Shown here in pieces: positions 28,253 through 37,809 of a DNA stretch of 64,000 bases; position 1 is the stretch's first letter, and the number at the start of each line of letters is the position of its first letter. Location of the stretch: assembly GCF_000738435.1 (NCBI RefSeq), contig NZ_CP003984.1, positions 186,001 through 250,000 on the forward strand. Direction: 5' to 3'. The notes beneath the pieces were generated by a model. It made no database searches, had not been told where the DNA came from, and saw only the letters and a list, made by a program, of their open reading frames with translations. Source of the stretch: Planktomarina temperata RCA23. Its GTDB lineage: Bacteria; Pseudomonadota; Alphaproteobacteria; Rhodobacterales; Rhodobacteraceae. The position numbers and the translations under genes are program-made.

Positions 28253-30049
28253 ATGACAGCTCTATCTCATATCAGAAACTTCTCCATCGTGGCGCATATT
28301 GACCACGGAAAGTCCACTTTGGCTGACCGGCTGATCCAGGAGACTGGAACCGTTAAGGAACGGGATATGCAGGCGCAGATGTTGGACAGTATGGATATCG
28401 AACGCGAGCGCGGGATCACCATTAAGGCCAACACAGTCCGAATTGATTACACGGCCCTCAATGGCGAGAGCTATGTGCTCAATCTGATCGACACGCCGGG
28501 CCATGTGGATTTTGCCTATGAGGTCTCCCGCTCCATGCGCGCGGTGGAAGGTTCGCTTTTGGTGGTGGACAGCTCACAAGGGGTTGAGGCGCAGACGCTC
28601 GCGAATGTGTACCATGCGCTTGATGCAGATCATGAGATTGTCCCAATTCTCAATAAAATTGATCTGCCAGCGTCCGATTGTATGCGCGTGGCGGAGCAGA
28701 TTGAAGATGTGATTGGCATAGATGCGACAGAGGCGATACAGGTCTCCGCAAAGACGGGCCAAGGGATTGTTGAAACGCTTGAAGCCATTGTGCACAAGCT
28801 TCCGGCACCGAAGGGTGATATCAATGCACCCTTGAAGGCAATGTTGGTGGACAGCTGGTATGATTCCTATTTGGGAGTGATCGTGCTGGTGCGGATCATC
28901 GATGGAAAGCTGAAGAAGGGTGAACGGGTTAAGTTCATGTCCAACGGCAGCACCCACCATGTGGACCGCATTGGTGTTTTCCGGCCACAGATGGAAATGA
29001 TTGATGAATTGGGGCCGGGCGAGATCGGGTTTTTGACCGCCTCGATCAAACAGGTGCGTGATACCCGCGTCGGCGACACCATTTGCCATGACAAGCAAAC
29101 TGTAGAAGCGCTTCCTGGCTTCAAACCAGCGCAGCCGGTGGTCTTTTGTGGCCTGTTTCCTGTGGATGCGGCGCAATTTGAAGACCTGCGCGACAGTATC
29201 GATAAATTGGCCCTGAATGACGCGAGTTTCAGCTATGAGATGGAAACCTCGGCCGCGCTTGGCTTTGGGTTTCGATGCGGCTTTTTAGGGTTGCTGCATC
29301 TTGAGGTGATCCGCGACCGTATTGAGCGCGAATACGCGATTGACCTGATCACCACAGCTCCCTCGGTGATTTATGACATCCACATGCGCGACGGGCGGAT
29401 CGAGCAGCTGCACAACCCGGCAGATATGCCCGACCTTACGTTAGTTGACCATCTTGAAGAGCCGCGGATCAAAGCGACGATTTTGGTGCCTGATGATTAT
29501 CTTGGCGATGTTTTGAAACTCTGCCAAGATCGCCGCGGTGTGCAATTGGATCTCACCTATGCGGGTTCGCGTGCGATGGTGGTTTATGATTTGCCGCTCA
29601 ACGAGGTGGTGTTTGATTTCTACGATCGCTTGAAATCTGTGACCAAAGGCTATGCCTCTTTTGATTACCAAATGATCGGCTATCAGCAGGATAATTTGGT
29701 GAAGATGAGCATTCTGGTCAATGACGAGCCAGTGGATGCGCTGAGCACAATGGTGCATCGAGACCGTGCGGATGCGCGGGGCCGGGCGATGGTTGAAAAG
29801 CTCAAAGATCTGATTCCCCGCCATATGTTCAAAATCCCAATCCAAGCGGCCATCGGTGGCAAGGTGATCGCGCGTGAAACTCTGAGCGCGATGCGCAAAG
29901 ATGTGACGGCGAAATGCTATGGTGGTGACGCGACACGGAAGAAGAAACTCCTGGAAAAGCAAAAGGCTGGCAAAAAGAAGATGCGCCAGTTTGGCAAAGT
30001 CGACATTCCGCAAGAGGCGTTTATTTCAGCCTTGAAGATGGATGGTTAG
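28253..30049 (+). CDS. lepA: Elongation factor 4
   Basis: Ribosome-bound GTPase (LepA/EF4), 598 residues, normal for the family. Seen: G1 [18 protein letters not shown] (G2), DTPGHVDF (G3), NKIDLP (G4), SAKTG (G5), and the LepA-specific C-terminal domain ([24 protein letters not shown]). No other translation genes are adjacent. Confidence 0.97.
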   Translation: MTALSHIRNFSIVAHIDHGKSTLADRLIQETGTVKERDMQAQMLDSMDIERERGITIKANTVRIDYTALNGESYVLNLIDTPGHVDFAYEVSRSMRAVEGSLLVVDSSQGVEAQTLANVYHALDADHEIVPILNKIDLPASDCMRVAEQIEDVIGIDATEAIQVSAKTGQGIVETLEAIVHKLPAPKGDINAPLKAMLVDSWYDSYLGVIVLVRIIDGKLKKGERVKFMSNGSTHHVDRIGVFRPQMEMIDELGPGEIGFLTASIKQVRDTRVGDTICHDKQTVEALPGFKPAQPVVFCGLFPVDAAQFEDLRDSIDKLALNDASFSYEMETSAALGFGFRCGFLGLLHLEVIRDRIEREYAIDLITTAPSVIYDIHMRDGRIEQLHNPADMPDLTLVDHLEEPRIKATILVPDDYLGDVLKLCQDRRGVQLDLTYAGSRAMVVYDLPLNEVVFDFYDRLKSVTKGYASFDYQMIGYQQDNLVKMSILVNDEPVDALSTMVHRDRADARGRAMVEKLKDLIPRHMFKIPIQAAIGGKVIARETLSAMRKDVTAKCYGGDATRKKKLLEKQKAGKKKMRQFGKVDIPQEAFISALKMDG

Positions 30050-30062
30050 GCGCGCTGAGCGG

Positions 30063-30827
30063 CTAGGCGTCTAAAAACACACGAACCGCAGCTTCGAATT
30101 CACGCGGTTTGTCCGCGTGCAGCCAATGGCCCGCCTGCGGAATTTTGGCGAAACGGGCTTTGGGGAAGAGGGCTTTGATGCGTGGGCGGTGCTCTGGACG
30201 CAGATAGTCCGAGAGGGCGCCGGTCAGGAACAGGGCCGGGGCGTTGAAATGGCCTGAGATGTCAGGAAACCCAATGATTTGATCCATCGAGGCGCTGAGG
30301 GCCGGCAGGTTGAGCCGCCAGCGTTGCGCGCTGACATTCAAGCTTTGTAACAAAAAACTGCGCAGGGCTGGATCCTCAATATGGGCGCTTAGGGCTTGAT
30401 CGGCCTCTGCGCGGCTGGTGATGTGGTCGAGGGGCACAGATTGCATGGCGTCGATGACGGGCTGCTGGCTATGGCTATAGCCGACGGGGGCAATATCGGC
30501 AACGATGAGACGGCGGATCGGCGCGCCAGAAAGCGCGGCGACCATGGCCGCCTTGCCCCCCATGGAATGGCCCAAAAGATCAACCGGTTGACCCAAGGTT
30601 GTGGCCACTTCTTCGATATCTGCGGCCAAAGCGTGATAGCTGTGGTCCTCAGACCAGGGGCTTGCCCCATGGTTGCGCATGTCCAAAGCAATAACCCGGC
30701 GGTGATTGGCCAATCGTTTGGCAATCACACCCCAATTGCGACCAGAGCCAAATAGCCCGTGGGCGATGATCAAAGGGGTGCCGGCTTCAGAGCCATTTTC
30801 AGGTCCATGGGAGATCATATGTAACAT
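30063..30827 (-). CDS. Alpha/beta-fold hydrolase (YbfF-like esterase)
   Basis: A 254-residue serine hydrolase: HGLFGSGRNW (oxyanion hole), LDMRNHGAS, nucleophile elbow GHSMGG, and a C-terminal GHWLHADKP with the catalytic His. The pattern is closest to YbfF acyl-CoA/short-chain esterases. Convergent with lepA (14 bases apart). Two starts, 30827 and 30818, are both possible; neither has a clear ribosome site. Confidence 0.85.
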   Translation of the reverse strand: MLHMISHGPENGSEAGTPLIIAHGLFGSGRNWGVIAKRLANHRRVIALDMRNHGASPWSEDHSYHALAADIEEVATTLGQPVDLLGHSMGGKAAMVAALSGAPIRRLIVADIAPVGYSHSQQPVIDAMQSVPLDHITSRAEADQALSAHIEDPALRSFLLQSLNVSAQRWRLNLPALSASMDQIIGFPDISGHFNAPALFLTGALSDYLRPEHRPRIKALFPKARFAKIPQAGHWLHADKPREFEAAVRVFLDA

Positions 30828-30900
30828 ATGGGCAATCTAATCTGGGTTTGCACTCTGCGCCAGCCCCGCTAGGGTGGCTGTGCTGTAATGAGGATACACT

Positions 30901-31473
30901 ATGTCAACGCTTTCCCAAACCATACCGACGCAAGGCCTGCATCATATCACTTTGACCGGAGCAGGGCGACAAATTACCTTGGATTTTTGGGAGGGGATTT
31001 TGGGCATGCCCTTTGTTTTTGAACAGCCCAATCTCGACAACCCCGATGAGAGCCATTTGTATTTTGATCCTGGGGATGATCGTTTGATCACAGTGTTTTG
31101 CGATGAGACCCGGGCACCTCTGCCGGGCAAAACCCCGATTGTGCCAGGTGCCGTGCATCACATTGCTTTTTCGGTCAGCCAAGCGGTGTCGATACATTTG
31201 CCGGAAAAACTGGATGCGCTTGGGATCGCACATTCGGGTTTGAAAGATCGGGGGTTTATGAGCTCAATTTATTTTCGCGAGCCCTTGGGGCTGTTGATTG
31301 AGTTGGCGTCTTATAAGTTCACGCCGCCGCAGGGGGTGTCGCATGCGCGGGTGCTGTTTGAGGCGCATCGCATTCGGGTGGCGGCGGGGGATGCTGCGAT
31401 TGCAGATCGGCATGTGGCCGAAGCCTTGGCGGTATTGGTGCATCGGCAGGTGCCAAGCTTGTCGGATATATAG
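30901..31473 (+). CDS. VOC family (glyoxalase/dioxygenase-like) protein
   Basis: A 190-residue vicinal-oxygen-chelate protein. The first module has GLHHITLTGAGRQITLDFWEGILGMPFVFEQPN and the second HHIAFSVSQAV...IYFREPLGLLIELASY, with conserved metal His and Glu positions. Related proteins include ring-cleaving dioxygenases and glyoxalase-like enzymes; the substrate is unknown. Confidence 0.75.
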   Translation: MSTLSQTIPTQGLHHITLTGAGRQITLDFWEGILGMPFVFEQPNLDNPDESHLYFDPGDDRLITVFCDETRAPLPGKTPIVPGAVHHIAFSVSQAVSIHLPEKLDALGIAHSGLKDRGFMSSIYFREPLGLLIELASYKFTPPQGVSHARVLFEAHRIRVAAGDAAIADRHVAEALAVLVHRQVPSLSDI

Positions 31474-31476
31474 GCC

Positions 31477-31533
31477 GGCGGGTGGCGCTGTGTGATGGCG
31501 GGCAAGGCCCGCATCACAGGCGCCCCACCCGCC
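31477..31533. terminator. Long hairpin between convergent VOC gene and glyA
   Basis: GGCGGGTGG (31477-31485) pairs with CCACCCGCC (31525-31533), and the interior TGTGATGGCGGGC/GCCCGCATCACA extends the stem to over 20 pairs with small bulges. It fills the gap between two convergent genes, so it probably ends both transcripts. Confidence 0.65.
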
Positions 31534-31543
31534 GTCCCGTAGA

Positions 31544-32824
31544 TCAGTAAATCGGGAAACGGGCGCAGAGCTTGGCGACCTCGGATCGGACTTTTGCCTC
31601 AACAGCTGCATTTCCCTCTTCGCCATTGGCTGCCAATCCATCGACCACTTCGATGATCCAATCGGCAATTTGGCGAAATTCTGCTTCGCCAAAGCCGCGG
31701 GTTGTGCCCGCTGGGCTGCCGAGACGGATCCCGCTGGTGATAGTTGGTTTCTCTGGATCGAAGGGCACGCCGTTCTTGTTGCAGGTAATATTGGCGCGGC
31801 CGAGGGCTTTCTCGGTGGCATTGCCCTTCACGCCTTTAGGGCGCAGGTCGACCAGCAAAACATGCGTATCGGTTCCGTGGGTCACCGTATCCAGACCGCC
31901 TTTGATCAGCTGATCAGACAGGGCCTGAGCATTGGCAATCACGTTTTGGATATAAGTCTTAAACTCAGGTTTCAAAGCTTCGCCAAATGCGACGGCTTTG
32001 GCGGCGATCACATGCATCAAGGGTCCACCTTGAATGCCTGGGAAGATGGCCGAATTAAACTTCTTGGCCAGGGCCGCGTCATTGGTCACGATCATCCCAC
32101 CGCGAGGGCCACGAAGGGTCTTGTGCGTTGTGGTTGTCGCCACATGTGCATGGGGGAAGGGGCTTGGGTGTTCACCCGCCGCCACGAGGCCCGCGAAATG
32201 CGCCATATCAACGTGCAGATAGGCGCCAACGCTGTCGGCGATCTCACGCATACGCTTGAAATCGATTTGCCGCGGAATGGCAGATCCGCCCGCTACAATG
32301 AGCTTGGGCTTATGCTGAGTGGCCAGCTCTTGAACTTGATCATAGTCCAGCAAGTTGTCCTGTTTACGCACGCCATATTGCACAGCATTGAACCATTTGC
32401 CCGATTGGTTGGGCGCGGCTCCATGGGTCAAATGGCCCCCGGCATCCAAGGACATGCCGAGGATCGTATCGCCCGGCTGCAAGAGGGCTTGAAAGACACC
32501 TTGGTTGGCTTGGCTGCCCGAATTGGGCTGGACATTAGCAAATTCGCATCCAAACAGTTGGCAGGCCCGCTCCATGGCCAAGGTCTCGGCAATGTCCACA
32601 TATTCACATCCGCCGTAGTAGCGCCGTCCAACATAGCCTTCGGCATATTTGTTGGTCATGACAGAGCCTTGAGCCTGCATCACGGCCTTTGAGACAATAT
32701 TTTCGGAGGCGATCAACTCAATTTCATCGCGCTGGCGAGTCAGCTCTTTATCAATGGCCTGTGCCAAGGCTGGATCGGTATCGGCCAGATCTGCATTGAA
32801 AAACTGGGAGAGGCTGGATGTCAT
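31544..32824 (-). CDS. glyA: Serine hydroxymethyltransferase
   Basis: PLP enzyme converting serine and tetrahydrofolate to glycine and methylene-THF. The 426-residue length is normal. Seen: [51 protein letters not shown], and [14 protein letters not shown] with the Schiff-base Lys. CAAGGAGC precedes the ATG. Divergent from nadK (157 bases). Confidence 0.97.
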   Translation of the reverse strand: MTSSLSQFFNADLADTDPALAQAIDKELTRQRDEIELIASENIVSKAVMQAQGSVMTNKYAEGYVGRRYYGGCEYVDIAETLAMERACQLFGCEFANVQPNSGSQANQGVFQALLQPGDTILGMSLDAGGHLTHGAAPNQSGKWFNAVQYGVRKQDNLLDYDQVQELATQHKPKLIVAGGSAIPRQIDFKRMREIADSVGAYLHVDMAHFAGLVAAGEHPSPFPHAHVATTTTHKTLRGPRGGMIVTNDAALAKKFNSAIFPGIQGGPLMHVIAAKAVAFGEALKPEFKTYIQNVIANAQALSDQLIKGGLDTVTHGTDTHVLLVDLRPKGVKGNATEKALGRANITCNKNGVPFDPEKPTITSGIRLGSPAGTTRGFGEAEFRQIADWIIEVVDGLAANGEEGNAAVEAKVRSEVAKLCARFPIY

Positions 32825-32962
32825 AGTATTGCTCCTTGGGCGGTTTGTGTCTTATTGCGTGTTTCCTATCGGAAATGTCAAAGGTTCCTGCCGCGACCTT
32901 TTGACCTGATTCCGGTTATTTTAGCCATGGCTTGCGTTTTTAGCCTGCCCCAGCATAGGGTG

Positions 32963-32979
32963 CGGAAACGGAGTTTCCG
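32963..32979 (+). other. Perfect hairpin at the nadK translation start
   Basis: CGGAAAC (32963-32969), loop GGA, GTTTCCG (32973-32979): a seven-pair stem ending three bases before the nadK ATG. It contains the likely Shine-Dalgarno GGAG in its loop and stem, so it could limit ribosome access. Confidence 0.5.
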
Positions 32980-32981
32980 AA

Positions 32982-33755
32982 ATGCACAAGACAGAGAATA
33001 AACGCATCGCCTTTTTGGCCAGTACCGCAGATTTGGCGCAGTCTGCAAGGAATACATTTGTGCACAGTTTTGGCGATTGCGACCCAAGCGCGGCGGAGGT
33101 GATCGTGGCGCTTGGTGGCGATGGTTTTATGCTGCAAACATTGCATGCGACACAGCATTTGGACGTGCCCGTTTATGGGATGAATCGCGGTACCGTTGGG
33201 TTCTTGATGAATGAGTTCTCAACCGAGGGCTTGATTGCGCGACTGGCGGCGGCCGAGGAGGCTGTCATCAATCCTTTGCGGATGCGGGCAACCTGTGTCG
33301 ATGGCCAAACCCAGACAGCGCTGGCGATCAATGAGGTGTCACTCTTGCGTCAGGGACCACAGGCGGCAAAATTACAGATTTTTGTCGATGATCGGCTCCG
33401 GTTGAGTGAATTGGCCTGTGATGGAGCCTTAGTTGCGACGCCAGCGGGCTCGACCGCGTACAACTATTCCGCGCATGGTCCGATTTTGCCGATTGGCTCC
33501 GAGGTTTTGGCGCTGACGGCAATGGCTGCTTTTCGGCCACGTAGGTGGCGCGGGGCGGTCTTGCCGAAGGCTGCGAAGGTGCGGTTTGAAGTGATCGAAC
33601 CTGTCAAACGGCCCGTCATGGCTGATGCGGACAATTGCTCGGTCAAGAATGTGATGTCGGTGGAGATTGAAAGCGCCGGGGATGTGGCGCATCGTTTGCT
33701 GTTCGATCCGGATCACGGGTTAGAAGAGCGGCTCATTCGCGAGCAATTTGCCTAA
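32982..33755 (+). CDS. nadK: NAD kinase
   Basis: Phosphorylates NAD to NADP. The 257-residue product has the GGDG signature in VALGGDGFMLQTLHA (residues about 43-57), NRGTVGFLMNEF, and TPAGSTAYNYSAHGPILP. The shorter length is normal for alphaproteobacteria. Divergent from glyA. Confidence 0.95.
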   Translation: MHKTENKRIAFLASTADLAQSARNTFVHSFGDCDPSAAEVIVALGGDGFMLQTLHATQHLDVPVYGMNRGTVGFLMNEFSTEGLIARLAAAEEAVINPLRMRATCVDGQTQTALAINEVSLLRQGPQAAKLQIFVDDRLRLSELACDGALVATPAGSTAYNYSAHGPILPIGSEVLALTAMAAFRPRRWRGAVLPKAAKVRFEVIEPVKRPVMADADNCSVKNVMSVEIESAGDVAHRLLFDPDHGLEERLIREQFA

Positions 33756-33764
33756 TTGGGTGTA

Positions 33765-33795
33765 ACAGCCGGGCCCGCATGCATGGCCCGGCTGT
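33765..33795. terminator. Bidirectional terminator between nadK and the small secreted protein gene
   Basis: ACAGCCGGGCC (33765-33775) pairs perfectly with GGCCCGGCTGT (33785-33795) over 11 bases with a nine-base loop, followed by AATTTT on the plus strand. Both flanking genes converge on it. Confidence 0.8.
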
Positions 33796-33803
33796 AATTT
33801 TAC

Positions 33804-33959
33804 TTAGGTGCCTGAAGAGGACGCCAAGCCAACTGTTGCCACGATTGCGATCAGTGGCACAAAGTTTACAAAGCTGGATGCACCGAGTGCACCTTGTGCA
33901 GAAGAGGTTGTGCCAACCATAGATGCTGCGAATGCACCTGCAAGAACGAGTTTTTTCAT
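33804..33959 (-). CDS. Small exported protein (51 residues)
   Basis: Minus-strand ATG at 33957-33959, with GGAG seven bases upstream. The N-terminus MKKLVLAGAFAASMVG is a signal peptide with a likely cleavage site after SSAQG or TSSA; the C-terminal half FVNFVPLIAIVATVGLASS is one hydrophobic segment. Tiny proteins with this layout (signal peptide, Ser/Gly patch, one helix) are common and uncharacterised in Roseobacter relatives. The perfect terminator just downstream supports a transcribed gene. The overlapping plus-strand frame is its shadow. Confidence 0.65.
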   Translation of the reverse strand: MKKLVLAGAFAASMVGTTSSAQGALGASSFVNFVPLIAIVATVGLASSSGT

Positions 33960-34144
33960 AATGGATCTCCATCTAAATTTATTGACGTCATTTGAGTCGA
34001 GAACGGCCCTAATAGGCCACGCCTCATTTTATTGATGACAAGAAGTGACCAAAAATCAAGACGCGTTGATAAAACTTTTTATTTTTTAACATCACGTTAA
34101 GATCAAGCGGCAAAGAGTGCGTCCGGACTATTGGACGGCGCATC

Positions 34145-36034
34145 TCATGGTTGCGCATATCCCAATTTCTGTAGTGCCAAACGCACCTCGTCCAAAACAG
34201 CGGGATCATCTATCGTTGCAGGGGCCTTATAGGCTTTGCCATCCGCGATGCTAACCATGGTTGCGCGCAGGATTTTGCCTGAGCGTGTTTTGGGCAGGCG
34301 ATCCACCACACAGGCCAGTTTGAACGCGGCAACGGGGCCAATCTTTTCGCGGACCAATGTGATCACCTCGGCGACAACTTGCTCAGCTGTGCGGGTGCAG
34401 CCGTCGTTGAGGCAGAGAAATCCAAGTGGCAATTGCCCCTTGAGCTCATCGCTCACACCGATCACGGCGCATTCGGCCACATCCGGGTGACTGGCCAAAA
34501 CTTCTTCCATCCCACCGGTCGAGAGCCTGTGTCCTGCGACGTTGATGACGTCATCGGTCCGGGCCATGATGTAGAGATAGCCACCCTCATCAATCATCCC
34601 GGCATCACCGGTTTCATAATAGCCAGGAAAGGTGGTGAGGTAGGACTTAATGAAACGATCCGATGCATTCCAAAGGGTGGGTAGAGTGCCCGGGGGGAGT
34701 GGCAGTTTGACCGCAATGGCGCCCAACTCGCCAACTGGCACCTGATGGCCCCCTTCATCCAAGATTTGCACATCATAGCCCGGCATGGCCACGGTCGGGG
34801 AGCCAATCTTGACCGGCATGGCCTCAATACCCGCCGGATTGCCGGCGATGGTGAAGCCGGTTTCGGTTTGCCACCAGTGGTCATAGACCGGCACGCCCAT
34901 GACCTCTTGCGCCCATTCAATGGTGTCCGGATCGGCCCGTTCGCCGGCCAAATAAAGCGCGCGCAACCGGCTCATGTCGAAATTTTTGATCGATTCGCCT
35001 TTTGAGTCTTGCCGCTTGATCGCACGAAAGGCGGTGGGGGCCGTGAAGAAACTGCGCACATCATGCTCGGCAATCACCCGCCAAAAGGTTGTTGCATCCG
35101 GCGTGCCGACCGGCTTGCCTTCAAAGACGACCGTTGTGTTGCCATGGATCAATGGCGCGTAACAAATGTAGGAATGCCCAACGACCCAACCCACATCAGA
35201 GGCGGCCCAAAAGACATCGCCAGGAACCACGTTGTAGATGTTTTTCATCGTCCAGTTTAACGCCACCAAATGTCCCGCGGTGGGGCGCACAACGCCCTTG
35301 GGCGCGCCGGTTGTGCCGGAGGTATACAGAATATAAGCCGGATGATCACCGGATACTGCCACGCAGGGCGCGGGGGGCACGCCCTTTTGCAATTCATGCC
35401 ATTCAATGTCCTGAGGCCCCAACTCAGCTTCACATTGGGGGCGCTGGAAAATAACGCTAAATTCAGGTTTATGCGTTGCCAGATCAATCGCGCCATCGAG
35501 CAGTGGTTTATATTCAACAATGCGGCCGGGTTCGATACCGCAGGAGCCTGCAATAATCGCCTTTGGCGTGGCGTCATCAATACGCACGGCCAGCTCATTT
35601 GCGGCGAAACCGCCGAAGACAACCGAATGGATCGCGCCGATCCGGACACATGCCAACATGGCGACCAAGGCCTCAGGGACCATCGGCATGTAGATGACAA
35701 CCCGGTCTCCCGCCACGACCCCTTTGGCAGCCAGCCCGCCTGCGAGGGCGGCGACTTGCTCTTGCAACTCTGCATAGGTGGTTTTGGATTTCTGTCCCGT
35801 GACAGGGCTGTCATAGATAATGGCCACCCGATCGCCATTGCCGGCCTCGACATGGCGATCCACGGCGTTGTAGCAGGTGTTGACCTGCGCGTCCTTAAAC
35901 CATTCGTACAGGGGGGCGTCATCATCCCACAGAGCTTTGGAGGGCGCTTTGATCCAATCAATCGCCTCAGCAGCTTTCATCCAAAATGCCTCTGGGTCTG
36001 CCTGCCAACCGGCATAAACTTCTTTATAGGACAT
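34145..36034 (-). CDS. prpE: Propionyl-CoA synthetase (acetyl-CoA synthetase family)
   Basis: Activates propionate with ATP and CoA to propionyl-CoA. The 629-residue AMP-forming ligase has YTSGTTGAPKGVVRPTAGH (AMP-binding), WWQTETGF, YYETGDAGMIDEGGYLYIMARTDDVINVAGHRLS and the C-terminal LPKTRSGKILR with the acylating Lys. GTTGAPKGVVR is the form usually seen in PrpE rather than AcsA. mce and meaB elsewhere in the window fit propionate use. An acetate role cannot be excluded. Confidence 0.9.
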   Translation of the reverse strand: MSYKEVYAGWQADPEAFWMKAAEAIDWIKAPSKALWDDDAPLYEWFKDAQVNTCYNAVDRHVEAGNGDRVAIIYDSPVTGQKSKTTYAELQEQVAALAGGLAAKGVVAGDRVVIYMPMVPEALVAMLACVRIGAIHSVVFGGFAANELAVRIDDATPKAIIAGSCGIEPGRIVEYKPLLDGAIDLATHKPEFSVIFQRPQCEAELGPQDIEWHELQKGVPPAPCVAVSGDHPAYILYTSGTTGAPKGVVRPTAGHLVALNWTMKNIYNVVPGDVFWAASDVGWVVGHSYICYAPLIHGNTTVVFEGKPVGTPDATTFWRVIAEHDVRSFFTAPTAFRAIKRQDSKGESIKNFDMSRLRALYLAGERADPDTIEWAQEVMGVPVYDHWWQTETGFTIAGNPAGIEAMPVKIGSPTVAMPGYDVQILDEGGHQVPVGELGAIAVKLPLPPGTLPTLWNASDRFIKSYLTTFPGYYETGDAGMIDEGGYLYIMARTDDVINVAGHRLSTGGMEEVLASHPDVAECAVIGVSDELKGQLPLGFLCLNDGCTRTAEQVVAEVITLVREKIGPVAAFKLACVVDRLPKTRSGKILRATMVSIADGKAYKAPATIDDPAVLDEVRLALQKLGYAQP

Positions 36035-36197
36035 CTGATCGCCTCCACTTCAGTTTTGAGAAGGTTATTACCTATCACAGGCTTGGACGCAACATTGGGC
36101 TTGCGCTAACATTTTGGGATGCGATGATCCGCCATTGCATCATGCGGAACTCTCGTGGAAAATGGCTATTAACCCACTGTGATATCGGAGAGAGACC

Positions 36198-37292
36198 ATG
36201 CAAAATATACGCGCCGAAGTGGTGTTGCCGACCAAACAATTGCGAGATGACATTCCGTTTTTCACCAAGACCCTTGGGATGCGGATGGATGAAATTTTTC
36301 CGGCCGACGATCCCAGCGTTGCGGTGTTTTCAGGCTATGGTTTGCGGGTGAGGGTGCAAAAGGACGCCCAGACTGCGCCGGGGGTGCTGCGCATCCTGTG
36401 TGATGATCCGATGTTGATTGCGGACGGTCAGACGCATTTGACCGCGCCCAATGGCACGCGCATCGAAATTGCCGCCCTTGCTCCGCCCGTGGTGATGCCG
36501 CCTGTTGCGCATGAATTTGTGATGCGCCGCATGGCCGATCAGGCGCCCTGGGTCATTGGACGCGCAGGCATGCACTATCGCGATCTTATTCCCAGCCGTT
36601 TGGGCGGTTCAATCATCGCCAGCCATATCCGTATTCCTGGCGGCGGGCCTGTGCCGGATATGGTACATTTCCACTCGGTCGGATTTCAGCTGATCTATTG
36701 CTACAAAGGCTGGGTGGATTTGGTCTATGAGGATCAAGGGCCGCCGTTTCGTCTCGAAGCTGGAAATTGCGTGATCCAACCGCCAGAAATTCGTCATCGT
36801 GTGCTCTTTGCCAGTGAGGATTTGGAGGTGATTGAGATTGGCGTGCCCGCAGAACACATCACCACGATAGATCATGACATGGATCTGCCAAACGCGCATA
36901 TACGCCCGGATCGGCTGTTTGAGGGGCAAAGGTTTGTTCATTACAAAGCGAATGAAACCGAATGGCGCCCGTTTCGCCTGCCAGGGTTTGTGGCGCGCGA
37001 TACGATGATTTGTGCCAATACAGGCGCGGTGGCGGGGGTTCAGGTGGTCAAACCAGGGCCGGGCAGCCCTGTTTGGGCCCGCCACACGAGCGACATTCAC
37101 TTCACTTTTGTCCTGAATGGTCAATTGACGCTGCAAAGCAAGGCGCAGGCGGCGCAGACCCTTGTGGCAGGCGATGCTTTTGTCATCCCGCCGGATATGG
37201 CTTGCCTTTATAGCGCACCGTCCGAGGATCTTGAGCTTTTGGAGGTCAGTTTGCCTGGTGACTTTGAGACCCATTTGGAAGACAGCGTTTAA
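36198..37292 (+). CDS. Cupin domain-containing protein with N-terminal VOC-like segment
   Basis: A 364-residue protein. Residues about 1-75 resemble a glyoxalase-like half (VVLPTKQLRDDIPFFTKTLGMRM). Two cupin barrels follow: HFHSVGFQLIYCYKGWVDLVYEDQGPPFRLEAGNCVIQPPEIRHRV, then HTSDIHFTFVLNGQLTLQS...GDAFVIPPD. The first keeps metal-binding His positions. Function unknown. GGAGAGAG precedes the ATG. Divergent from prpE; it may head the nucleoside operon 100 bases downstream, but its relation is unclear. Confidence 0.75.
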   Translation: MQNIRAEVVLPTKQLRDDIPFFTKTLGMRMDEIFPADDPSVAVFSGYGLRVRVQKDAQTAPGVLRILCDDPMLIADGQTHLTAPNGTRIEIAALAPPVVMPPVAHEFVMRRMADQAPWVIGRAGMHYRDLIPSRLGGSIIASHIRIPGGGPVPDMVHFHSVGFQLIYCYKGWVDLVYEDQGPPFRLEAGNCVIQPPEIRHRVLFASEDLEVIEIGVPAEHITTIDHDMDLPNAHIRPDRLFEGQRFVHYKANETEWRPFRLPGFVARDTMICANTGAVAGVQVVKPGPGSPVWARHTSDIHFTFVLNGQLTLQSKAQAAQTLVAGDAFVIPPDMACLYSAPSEDLELLEVSLPGDFETHLEDSV

Positions 37293-37392
37293 GCCGTCAA
37301 CGGCAATGGCATTTGCAGGGTAGACGGGGTTCGCCATTGGGTATGTAATGCGCAAGAGCGGCGCGGGGCGTCGATTTTGAAAGGTGATCATC

Positions 37393-37809
37393 ATGAGCAA
37401 TGATTTAATTCTCGCAGCGTCTCAGGTTCGCCTGAAAGCCTATGTGCCCTATTCCAATTTCGCGGTCGGGGCAGCGCTGCGCAGTGCTAGCGGCGCAATT
37501 TATGTTGGATGCAATGTCGAAAATGTGGCCTATCCCGAGGGAACCTGCGCCGAGGCTGGTGCGATTGCCGCCATGTGCGCAGGGGGGGAATATGAGATTG
37601 TTGAAGTGGCTGTTATTGCCGGTGGAGACCGTCCCGTACCGCCCTGTGGTGGCTGTCGCCAAAAGCTGGCGGAATTTGCCAAGGGGCCGGTGACCGTGAC
37701 GTTACTGGCAACCAGCGGCGCGCAAGAACGTACACAGGTGGCGGATTTGCTGCCGGGTGCTTTTGATTTAGATCATCTGACAGCTGGTGCTGAGGACCCG
37801 AAAGCCTAA
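37393..37809 (+). CDS. cdd: Cytidine deaminase
   Basis: Deaminates cytidine and deoxycytidine. The 138-residue product has YVPYSNFAVGAAL, CAEAGA with the catalytic Glu and zinc ligand, and PPCGGCRQ with two zinc cysteines. The ATG at 37393 follows AAAGG by eight bases; GTG at 37384 is the alternative. First gene of the salvage operon; its stop overlaps the deoA start (TAATG). Confidence 0.95.
   Translation: MSNDLILAASQVRLKAYVPYSNFAVGAALRSASGAIYVGCNVENVAYPEGTCAEAGAIAAMCAGGEYEIVEVAVIAGGDRPVPPCGGCRQKLAEFAKGPVTVTLLATSGAQERTQVADLLPGAFDLDHLTAGAEDPKA

Noticed and set aside
31670-32692. A 340-codon plus-strand frame opposite glyA
   Set aside because: Shadow of glyA.
35270-36109. A 279-codon plus-strand frame opposite prpE
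   Set aside because: Shadow of the AMP-forming ligase; the minus strand carries all motifs.
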